In this document: positions 43,767 through 50,951 of the stretch, piece by piece
How positions within the stretch are numbered: position 1 is the stretch's first letter
Layout: each line of letters begins with the position of its first letter
Source of the DNA: Chitinophagaceae bacterium
GTDB lineage: Bacteria; Bacteroidota; Bacteroidia; Chitinophagales; Chitinophagaceae
Direction of reading: 5' to 3'
NCBI GenBank assembly: GCA_947446645.1
Contig: CANFHA010000018.1
Span: 48,498-112,497 of the forward strand
DNA: 64,000 bases
The notes under the pieces: generated by a model
Seen by the model: the letters and a program-made list of their open reading frames with translations, nothing else
What the model was told of the DNA's origin: nothing
The model's database searches: none
Program-made: the position numbers and the translations under genes

Positions 43767-44918
43767 TTAGTAAAGTCGCTTCACTATGGGCTCCTGGTCA
43801 AGTCCGGTTATTTGTAAGATGCCCGGCTTTTTCCCAACCTCAATAGTCCCGATATCATCAAAACCCAGTGCCCTGGCACCATTGCTGGTGCCCCAGCCTA
43901 GCAGTGCCTCCCAACCTATATGCGGGTAGCGTGAATGTATGGCAGACAGCTCCGCTAGCACAGAAAGCTGATGATTAGATGCAAGACTATCCGTACCGAT
44001 GCAGATTTTGGCACCCTCGCTCACGAACATATCAATGTCAGGCAGCGTGTTCTCAATGTATAGATTGGCATTAGGGCACAGGCACCAGTATACCTCGCCG
44101 AGGCGGCTATGGGCAAACTGTACATCATCTCTACGCGTATAGGTATTGTGTACAAAGATGAATGGATGGGTAGCGGAGAGCCACTCCAGGTAACTCTGCA
44201 GGGACGTGCGGCCCGATGGCCTAAAGAAACTGTCATCAACGCCAAGCGTGCTGAGCAGGTCGCGCACATGACCTTCCTTGTGCGTGTAGAACTTGTTCTC
44301 CTCCTCGCTTTCCTGGTTGTGTATAGAGACCACAGCATCGCCCCTATGCGCATCTATAAGCCGGAACAAGGCGCTGGACACCGAGTATGGCGCATGAGGG
44401 ATAATTGCCTGTTTCAGGTGTGCGCCGGGTTGCGAGGCAAAAGTGTTGTAGGTGGCCGTAGCATAGTCAAATGCCCGCTGGGCAAAGGCTTCAGTAAACC
44501 CTATGGATTCAACAAACGTATAGTAGTGAAGCTGGTTAAGCCCGCGTATATCCAGCGTATCGGCGGTGTTGGCTATATCACCTACGGCAACCACACCATT
44601 GCGCACCAGTTCGCTATAGGCTTCATACCGGGCAGCTTTCTTCTGCTCTTCAGTAAAGTCGTTACGGTGCTTTGGTATCGTCTTCAGGAAGGGTATAAGT
44701 CCGGTATGCTCCGGTACAAGCCCCTTCATATGCGATAGTTCCAGGTGGCAGTGCACATTTACAAAACCCGGAGCCAGCAAACCATTGTAGTGTACAGCAT
44801 TGGGTTGTGGGGTTTGGGAGATGGCTAAGATCGTACCATCATCATCTACCTCTATTACGGTGCCAGGAGGTAGCCATCCATGCCCATTATGAATCTGATC
44901 TGCGGTAACGAAAGCCAT
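43767..44918 (-). CDS. Cytosolic metal-dependent amidohydrolase/deaminase
   Basis: 383 residues of the MTA/SAH- and aminofutalosine-deaminase-like branch. Metal and catalytic blocks: GFVNVHCHLELSHMKG (HxH), IIPHAPYSVS, VSIHNQESEEENKFY (His and Glu), FIFVHNTYTRRDD and ICIGTDSLASNH (catalytic Asp). The following LSVLAELSAIHSRYPHIGWEALLGWGTSNGARALGF is the usual helix set and IEVGKKPGI the barrel end. No signal peptide. The substrate is uncertain. The HCHLELSHMKG form resembles enzymes deaminating 6-amino-6-deoxyfutalosine for menaquinone synthesis, but no other menaquinone gene is in the window. It lies between TerC and a pseudouridine synthase. Confidence 0.85.
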   Translation of the reverse strand: MAFVTADQIHNGHGWLPPGTVIEVDDDGTILAISQTPQPNAVHYNGLLAPGFVNVHCHLELSHMKGLVPEHTGLIPFLKTIPKHRNDFTEEQKKAARYEAYSELVRNGVVAVGDIANTADTLDIRGLNQLHYYTFVESIGFTEAFAQRAFDYATATYNTFASQPGAHLKQAIIPHAPYSVSSALFRLIDAHRGDAVVSIHNQESEEENKFYTHKEGHVRDLLSTLGVDDSFFRPSGRTSLQSYLEWLSATHPFIFVHNTYTRRDDVQFAHSRLGEVYWCLCPNANLYIENTLPDIDMFVSEGAKICIGTDSLASNHQLSVLAELSAIHSRYPHIGWEALLGWGTSNGARALGFDDIGTIEVGKKPGILQITGLDQEPIVKRLY

Positions 44919-44997
44919 GCCTATCGTTTTCTTTTAACGGCAAAGACGCTAAGCCTTTGTTCTTAGCGTCTTTGAGCCTTAATGGTTCAACAAAAAA

Positions 44998-46815
44998 TTA
45001 TTGTTTAAAATGTTTCAGCAACACTATTTCACGCTCATCAAGATAGCGCCACTTGCTGCGCGGCAGGTTCTTCTTGGTAAGCCCCGCATACATCACGCGG
45101 TCCAGCTTGTCCACCACATATCCTAGCGACTCAAAGATGCGCCGTACTATGCGGTTGCGCCCGCTGTGTATCTCCAGTCCTATTTCGTTCTTCTTTTCCA
45201 GGTAAGCTATCTCATCTACTATGGCTTTGCCATCTTCAAGCTCCACACCTGCTACTATCTTCTCAAAGTCTGCCTTGGTCAGCGGCTTGTCCAGTGTCAC
45301 CTGGTATACCTTTTTTATGTTGAAGGACGGGTGGCAGAGCTTTTGGGTAAGGTCGCCGTCATTGGTCATCAGCAGCAGGCCGGATGTATCCCTGTCCAGC
45401 CTTCCCACCGGGAAGAGGCGCTCTACACCAGAGCTAGCCACAAGTTCCATCACGGTTTTGCGGCCTTGCGGGTCTTCGTTAGTGGTTATAAATCCTTTTG
45501 GTTTGTTCAGCAGTATGTACACCATGCCCTTTTGCGGGGTCAGTTTCTTGCCGCTGAGAGTCACCTTATCATCGCTTTGCACTCTGTATCCGGGGTCCAG
45601 CACCAGTTCGGCGTTCACTTTCACCTTGCCGGCCCGCACCAGCTCTGCTGCGTCTCTGCGGCTGCACTCGCCGCTATGGGCTATGTACTTGTTCAGCGGC
45701 ATTTCCAGCCTTGGCCCGTTGGTCTGGTTTATTTCACGGTCTTCTTCATCATAGTCATCGTCGTCGTCATCATGATTATGGTAGTGCTTCTTCTTGCCCG
45801 ATGCCGTTCTTGGCTTCTTCTCAGCAGGAGGCGCGTCTTTGCGGGGAGCACGCTTAGGCTTATCATATTTTATCTCCGGGCTTACCATATCATACTTCTC
45901 ATTGCTTTCATCGTCAATATCTTTTGAGAAGGTTATGTTGTCCGGTATCCTTTCGAACTTTGGCGCAGTCTTTGGGCGGTCTCTGAATGGCCGTGAGTCG
46001 CCTGTCTTTCCGGGCCTTGCATCTCCATCTTTCTTAAACGATGATTTCCCAAAGTCCTTCTTAGGCCGGTCAGAGAATGACTTGCCATCCCTGGGGCCTT
46101 TGCCTGATTTATCGAAGTCTCTTCTTGGTTTACGCTCACCGCCTTCAGCATCTCCATCTTTACCTACTCGGTCGGCGTATGGCTTGCGATCAAAGTCTTT
46201 ACGGGGCTTACGCTCTCCACTTTCTTTATTATCAAACTCGCGTTTTGGCCTGTCTGAGTATGGTTTGTCGCCAAATGGTTTGCGATCAAAGTCTTTACGG
46301 GGCTTGCGCTCTCCGCCTTCAGCATTGCCAAACTCGCGCTTTGGCCTGTCTGAGTATGGCTTATCACCAAATGGTTTGCGGTCAAAGTCTTTACGGGGCT
46401 TGCGCTCTCCGCCTTCAGCATTGCCAAACTCGCGCTTCGGCCGGTCTGAGTATGGCTTGTCACCAAATGGTTTACGGTCGAAATCTTTACGGGGCTTGCG
46501 GTCTCCGCCTTCTGCATTGCCAAACTCGCGCTTCGGCCGGTCTGAGAATGGCTTGTCGCCAAAGGGCTTACGCGGTTTGTCAAACTCTTTGCTGGCTCCC
46601 TTTCTCGGTTCTTTGCTAAATGGCTTGTCAGATCTGGCGCCGTCTGCCGTGCGGCCGGAATAAGGCCTGGCCGGGCGCGAAGGACCATCTCCTGAGCTGC
46701 TGCGCCCATCATAGTTCTTCTTTTTAAAGGGCTTTCCGCCTCCGCGCGGTGCACCGCCGGAAAAAGAGTCATCGGGCCGTTTGCCGCGGGAAGATTCAGA
46801 TGGATTTTTTCGCAT
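44998..46815 (-). CDS. RluB/RsuA-family rRNA pseudouridine synthase with long charged repeat N-terminus
   Basis: 605 residues from the ATG at 46815 (MRKNPSESSRGKRPDD). The frame stays open 60 codons further upstream, but that part is not like the rest. Residues 1-~340 are a low-complexity Lys/Arg/Asp/Gly-rich region with tandem repeats of period 32 residues (96 bp), such as KPFGDKPYSDRPKREF then GNAEGGERKPRKDFDR. Residues ~371-425 are an S4 RNA-binding domain (NKYIAHSGECSRRDAAELVR). The catalytic domain has VGRLDRDTSGLLLMTNDGDLT with the essential Asp near residue 474 and SGRNRIVRRIFESLGYVV. The enzyme converts uridine to pseudouridine, probably in 23S rRNA. The repeat tail may bind RNA or promote condensation. 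Confidence 0.92.
   Translation of the reverse strand: MRKNPSESSRGKRPDDSFSGGAPRGGGKPFKKKNYDGRSSSGDGPSRPARPYSGRTADGARSDKPFSKEPRKGASKEFDKPRKPFGDKPFSDRPKREFGNAEGGDRKPRKDFDRKPFGDKPYSDRPKREFGNAEGGERKPRKDFDRKPFGDKPYSDRPKREFGNAEGGERKPRKDFDRKPFGDKPYSDRPKREFDNKESGERKPRKDFDRKPYADRVGKDGDAEGGERKPRRDFDKSGKGPRDGKSFSDRPKKDFGKSSFKKDGDARPGKTGDSRPFRDRPKTAPKFERIPDNITFSKDIDDESNEKYDMVSPEIKYDKPKRAPRKDAPPAEKKPRTASGKKKHYHNHDDDDDDYDEEDREINQTNGPRLEMPLNKYIAHSGECSRRDAAELVRAGKVKVNAELVLDPGYRVQSDDKVTLSGKKLTPQKGMVYILLNKPKGFITTNEDPQGRKTVMELVASSGVERLFPVGRLDRDTSGLLLMTNDGDLTQKLCHPSFNIKKVYQVTLDKPLTKADFEKIVAGVELEDGKAIVDEIAYLEKKNEIGLEIHSGRNRIVRRIFESLGYVVDKLDRVMYAGLTKKNLPRSKWRYLDEREIVLLKHFKQ
46180..46570 (-). repeat. Tandem 96-bp repeats in the pseudouridine synthase N-terminus
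   Basis: About four units of 32 codons. The motif ATGGTTTGCG/ATCAAAGTCTTTACGGGG recurs every 96 bp (for example at 46275 and 46371). Units differ by only a few bases, so slippage or unequal crossing-over could change their number. Confidence 0.85.
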
Positions 46816-47026
46816 ATTATATTTACAGCTTAGTAAGAACCTGTAAAGGTACGATCTTTTACCCCCTGTTTCATATATGTAGTATAATCCATCTGGTTGA
46901 ACTTGCGCCGATCCCTGGAAGTCATGAAGTTGGCTGCGTATTACATGTAGATTATCGTATGACAAAAATGGCCACCGCGCAGAAAAAATCAACAAAAAAT
47001 CAATACCTTAGTGGCAAATTGGCCAT

Positions 47027-48376
47027 ATGAAAAAAATAGTTCTACTTAGTCTGCTGTGTGCATTTGTTAATTATGGAAATGTGAAAGCACAGTCCATATA
47101 CACAATTGCAGGTACAGGAGTATCCGGGTATAATGGCGATACTTTAGTGGCTACCAGTGCCAAAATATATGGCCCCACGGGTATAGCCGTTGACGGAGCA
47201 GGTAACACCTATTTTTCTGACTATTACAATCAGCGGATACGTAAGATAAGCAGCTCAGGCAGCATAACAACTGTGGCCGGCAATGGCACCGCAGGCTATA
47301 CCGGCGACAATGTGAACGGCACTACAACCCGCCTTAACAATCCAATGGGTCTTGCAGCAGATGCTTTTGGCAATATTTACATTGCAGACAAGGGGAACAA
47401 CCGGATACGTAAAATAGACGTGGCAGGTAACATAACCACTATTGCCGGCAACGGAACAGCAGGTTATACCGGCGACAATGGCCCTGCTACCTCTGCGCGG
47501 CTATCGGGCCCTACAGGCGTGGCGGTGGACAACTGGGGCAATGTATATATAGCTGACAGGTCTAACAATGCGGTGCGTAAAATTGACTTCAGCGGCACCA
47601 TTACAACTATAGCTGGCACAGGCAACACTGGTTTCAACGGTGATACGTGGCCATCTGCTACGCTTGCCAACCTGTACAACCCATCTGCGGTAGCTGTAGA
47701 TAATGCGGGCAACGTATTCATAGCCGACGAAAATAATAACCGTATCAGGAAGGTAGATACCTTTAATAAGATCAGCACCGTATTTGGTAATGGAGTAGCA
47801 GGGTATACTGCCGATGGCGGCGACGCTACACATGCCGAAATATACCAGCCTAATGGCGTGGCGGTGGATGGATATGGTAACATATACGTTTCTGACCAGC
47901 TCAATTATATGATCAGGAAGGTGAATCACAATTCCAACACATCTGTAACTATAGCGGGAACCCATGGTGTGTCAGGCTTTAACGGCGATACCGGAATGGC
48001 TATTAATGCGCTCATAGGTAGCTGCAGAGGATTGGCTGTGGACCTTTCCGGGAACATCTACTTTACCGACTGGCAGAACAACCGTGTAAACTACATCACC
48101 TCGACTATTACCGCGGTGAAGGAAGTGGCCGGATCGCTTACGGATATGGATGTATTCCCAAACCCCACTACTGGTGCATTTACAGTTAGCGTGGCATCGG
48201 CCCTTAAAGAGCCTTTACATATTGTGGTGACCAATGTTACCGGCCTGAAGGTGAAAGAGGTAGACTCTGAAACTAATGCGCCAACAGATCTAAATATTAA
48301 CGCAGCAGCAGGTATCTACTTTATAACGGCCACCTCACCGAAAGGCAAGGTAACCGGCAAGCTGGAAATACGCTAA
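47027..48376 (+). CDS. Secreted NHL-repeat protein with T9SS sorting domain (first of a tandem pair)
   Basis: 449 residues. Signal peptide MKKIVLLSLLCAFVNYGNVKAQ. Residues ~25-365 form an NHL beta-propeller: about six units of the type GPTGIAVDGAGNTYFSDYYNQRIRKI, GLAADAFGNIYIADKGNNRIRKID and GVAVDNWGNVYIADRSNNAVRKID, alternating with ITTIAGNGTAGYTGDNGPAT. The C-terminal ~80 residues are a T9SS type A sorting domain (VFPNPTTGAFTVS...GIYFITATSPKGK). It is probably displayed on or released from the surface. NHL propellers bind proteins or glycans, and the ligand is unknown. A paralogue follows 64 bp downstream on the same strand. Confidence 0.9.
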   Translation: MKKIVLLSLLCAFVNYGNVKAQSIYTIAGTGVSGYNGDTLVATSAKIYGPTGIAVDGAGNTYFSDYYNQRIRKISSSGSITTVAGNGTAGYTGDNVNGTTTRLNNPMGLAADAFGNIYIADKGNNRIRKIDVAGNITTIAGNGTAGYTGDNGPATSARLSGPTGVAVDNWGNVYIADRSNNAVRKIDFSGTITTIAGTGNTGFNGDTWPSATLANLYNPSAVAVDNAGNVFIADENNNRIRKVDTFNKISTVFGNGVAGYTADGGDATHAEIYQPNGVAVDGYGNIYVSDQLNYMIRKVNHNSNTSVTIAGTHGVSGFNGDTGMAINALIGSCRGLAVDLSGNIYFTDWQNNRVNYITSTITAVKEVAGSLTDMDVFPNPTTGAFTVSVASALKEPLHIVVTNVTGLKVKEVDSETNAPTDLNINAAAGIYFITATSPKGKVTGKLEIR

Positions 48377-48440
48377 GCGAATACGAAGTGAGTGGGGCTT
48401 ATGCCTGTATAAGGGTTTGAGGTTAAAAAAACAGTAAGTT

Positions 48441-49814
48441 ATGAGTATTGCCTTCTTTACTAAAAAACATTTCCTCCTGTTGTTCGCGCTGTGCGTGCTG
48501 GGTAACTCATACCTGGTGCGGGCGCAGATCATTACCACGGTAGTGGGCACGGGCACAGCCCAGGGCTATAGCGGAGATGGTGGTCCGGCTCCGTTTGGTG
48601 AGCTGTATGGTCCTGCGGGAATGGTGGTGGATGCTGAGGGTAATCTTTTCATAGCCGATGAGTTTAATAATTGTGTAAGAAGAGTAGATGCCTATGGTGT
48701 TATCAGCACTTTTGCCGGCACGGGTGTAGCTGGCTACAGTGGCGATGGCGGACCTGCCGAGAAGGCAAAACTGCACTATCCTAAATTTGTAACTGTTGAT
48801 GCTGCGGGGAATGTATACATATCTGACAGCAGAAACAACCGTGTGCGTAAAGTAAGCAGGGCAGGTATAATAACTACCTATGCAGGTGATGGTATAGGCG
48901 GTTTCTCAGGCGATAAAGGCCCGGCAACAGCCGCGGGGCTCAGCAACCCGGCAGGGCTTGCTTTTGATACCGCCGGCACGCTCTACATCTCAGATATGTT
49001 CAACCTGCGTGTTCGTAAGGTGACAAAGGACGGCATAATTACTACGCTTACAGGTAAGGGGCAACCGGGCTCTTATGGCGACGGTGGACCAGCCACATTG
49101 GCACTGCTGGATAAGCCCTATGGCCTGGCTACAGACCATGCAGGCAATGTATACGTAGCTGACTACTTTAATAACCGTGTACGCAAGATAGACGTGAAAA
49201 CGGGTATCATCAGCACCTATGCGGGCGGCGGCGCGCTGTTTGGCGGCTTTGGTGGCGACAATGGCCCTGCTACAGCGGCTACCCTTTTCAACCCCTCAGA
49301 TGTGAAATTTGACGAGGCTGACAACATGTACATTGCTGACTCTAAAACCTACCGTGTGCGTAAGGTAGATGCGGCTACCGGCCTTATAACTACAATAGCG
49401 GGCAACGGTGTAGCTGCACACGGCGGCGACGGCGGATCTGCTGTGGATGCGCAGTTTGATACGCCTTACGGACTAGCCCTGGACAGCTATGGTGACATCT
49501 ACGTTTCTGAGGGTAACAACGTATCTGAAGGAGCGCAGTCTGTGCGGTATGTATATACCAGCGGTATTACGGGCCAACAACTGACTGTGTACCCCAATCC
49601 CACATTTAATGGCCAGGCGGAGTGTATCTTCTCATCTACCACTGAGGAAACCGTGAAGGTAACCGTGGTAAACATGGCCGGCAGAATAGTGATCAGCACA
49701 ACGGCATTTACCAACAAGCGACTGAAGCTGAATATAGAGCCGGCGGGTCTTTACTACATTAAGGGTGCATCCAGGCACCGCAGGTGGGCAGGTCCGCTGA
49801 GTGTGGCCCATTAG
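48441..49814 (+). CDS. Secreted NHL-repeat protein with T9SS sorting domain (second of a tandem pair)
   Basis: 457 residues, paralogous to the preceding gene. Signal peptide MSIAFFTKKHFLLLFALCVLGNSYLVRAQ. About five to six NHL units (GMVVDAEGNLFIADEFNNCVRRVD, FVTVDAAGNVYISDSRNNRVRKVS, GLATDHAGNVYVADYFNNRVRKID, DVKFDEADNMYIADSKTYRVRKVD) with linkers GYSGDGGPAEKAKL. The C-terminal sorting domain starts VYPNPTFNGQAECIFSS and ends in GLYYIKGASRHRRWAGPLSVAH; the final strand is longer and more divergent than in its neighbour. Tandem duplication followed by divergence is the likely origin. A repeat-rich non-coding region follows. Confidence 0.9.
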   Translation: MSIAFFTKKHFLLLFALCVLGNSYLVRAQIITTVVGTGTAQGYSGDGGPAPFGELYGPAGMVVDAEGNLFIADEFNNCVRRVDAYGVISTFAGTGVAGYSGDGGPAEKAKLHYPKFVTVDAAGNVYISDSRNNRVRKVSRAGIITTYAGDGIGGFSGDKGPATAAGLSNPAGLAFDTAGTLYISDMFNLRVRKVTKDGIITTLTGKGQPGSYGDGGPATLALLDKPYGLATDHAGNVYVADYFNNRVRKIDVKTGIISTYAGGGALFGGFGGDNGPATAATLFNPSDVKFDEADNMYIADSKTYRVRKVDAATGLITTIAGNGVAAHGGDGGSAVDAQFDTPYGLALDSYGDIYVSEGNNVSEGAQSVRYVYTSGITGQQLTVYPNPTFNGQAECIFSSTTEETVKVTVVNMAGRIVISTTAFTNKRLKLNIEPAGLYYIKGASRHRRWAGPLSVAH

Positions 49815-49900
49815 GCTTCAGTAACCGCAACTCTGCGAGTGTTTCGTTGTTTTCATGTTTTTTCCGGTTTTTTATTGTCGGTGTGGCGTGCCCGCGTTGT

Positions 49901-50104
49901 CTTACTTTTTCTTTGCTTCGCTCCCGATTGGCATCGGGACAGGCAAAATAAAAGTAACAAAAAGAAAGGCCCCTTCGACTACGCTCAGGATTGGCCAAAG
50001 GCTCCGCCGGCCAAGGAATAGCTCTACTCTGCTATCGTGGGAATACAATTTGGCCCCGCAGCACGGTGGCCGGATTGGGCGGTGGAGCCTTGATTGGGGG
50101 CGTG
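49901..50104 (-). repeat. ~205-bp non-coding repeat, copy B (inverted relative to A)
   Basis: The reverse complement matches 42534-42740 with small differences (for example a CCCGATGCCAATCGGG-type palindrome where A has CCCGATGCCTATCGGG). The pair encloses 7.2 kb including TerC and both NHL genes. Confidence 0.85.
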
Positions 50105-50137
50105 TTGTTCTGGGGTTGTTTTCATGTTTTTTCTTGC

Positions 50138-50225
50138 TTTTCCGGTGGGTAAAAATTTGCTTTTGCACAGGTTTGTGTTGATTATCAATGGGTTTGCTTT
50201 CAAAGGATTTCCGGTTTTTTCTGGT
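50138..50225 (-). repeat. ~95-bp non-coding module, copy 3 (inverted)
   Basis: On the minus strand: CCACCAGAAAAAACCGGAAA, then CATTGATAATCAACACAAAC, then ACCGGAAAA. Same module as at 42346 and 42811, lying next to the 205-bp repeat as in copy A. Confidence 0.6.
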
Positions 50226-50951
50226 GGCGGAAATTTTTTTAACCTCAAAGACGCAAAGGCGCAAAGTCACGCGATACCATTAAAAATGCCCCACTTTTAA
50301 AAACAAAAAAATAGGGGTAAATGGGGCATTTCTTTCGAGCGCCAATTTCTTAAATACAACGTTGTCAATGTCTTATGTGATTACATTAGCATTTTATCAC
50401 ATTTCCCGTTATGCCCCATTCCTACCCACTTCGACTAGCTCAGTGCAGGCTGTGTGTGGCGTTTTTTTCATTGCGCTTTGTATATCTGAATCACGGATCA
50501 ATCGGATAACACAGATTTCACTGATTGTGTTTCCTGATTTCCTGAGTGGTAGAATGGCGAGATGGTGAAAGGTGAGAGTACTGAGGATCAAAAGCTCAAT
50601 TTGCGGTACAAATTTACTAAGGGATGTGATACGTGGCAAGACGATTTATTTATAGGCAGATTGTGGATTTCTTGGTGGAAAGAAGAAATAATGTAGGCTG
50701 ACCCAAGACTTGTTCTTTTGAAAGACTACGAGCAACCGTGGGTGGGACAACCATTGAGCTTTAGATCGTTGAATGCCGATTGCAAATCGGATTTTATTTA
50801 GTGTTCCTGATGCCCTGCGGAACATAAGGAACAACGCGGGGCGTATAAATACCCGATAAAATTTCGTTTTGGTCTCACCATTTTATCCAAACGCCTCTTT
50901 TAAGATTATTCAGGAAGATTTATTTGCAATTTGTACTGTCAAATAGTATAA

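Larger units (their letters stand above)
49815..50951. other. Repeat-rich non-coding region of 1.1 kb
   Basis: No frame here has family features. It holds the inverted copy of the ~205-bp repeat (49901-50104), the ~95-bp module inverted (50138-50225), an AATGCCCCA ... TGGGGCATT inverted repeat near 50285-50333, a TTCGACTAGCTCAGTGC variant near 50430, and a CCGATT-GCA-AATCGG palindrome (50776-50790) followed by TAGTGTTCCTGATGCCCTGC and a repeat-like stretch to about 50880. The promoter of the TonB-receptor operon lies at the right end. Confidence 0.8.

Noticed and set aside
46077..46772. Long frames opposite and offset to the pseudouridine synthase tail
   Set aside because: They arise from the 96-bp repeats, which leave all frames free of stops. 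The domain-bearing frame is the minus-strand one.
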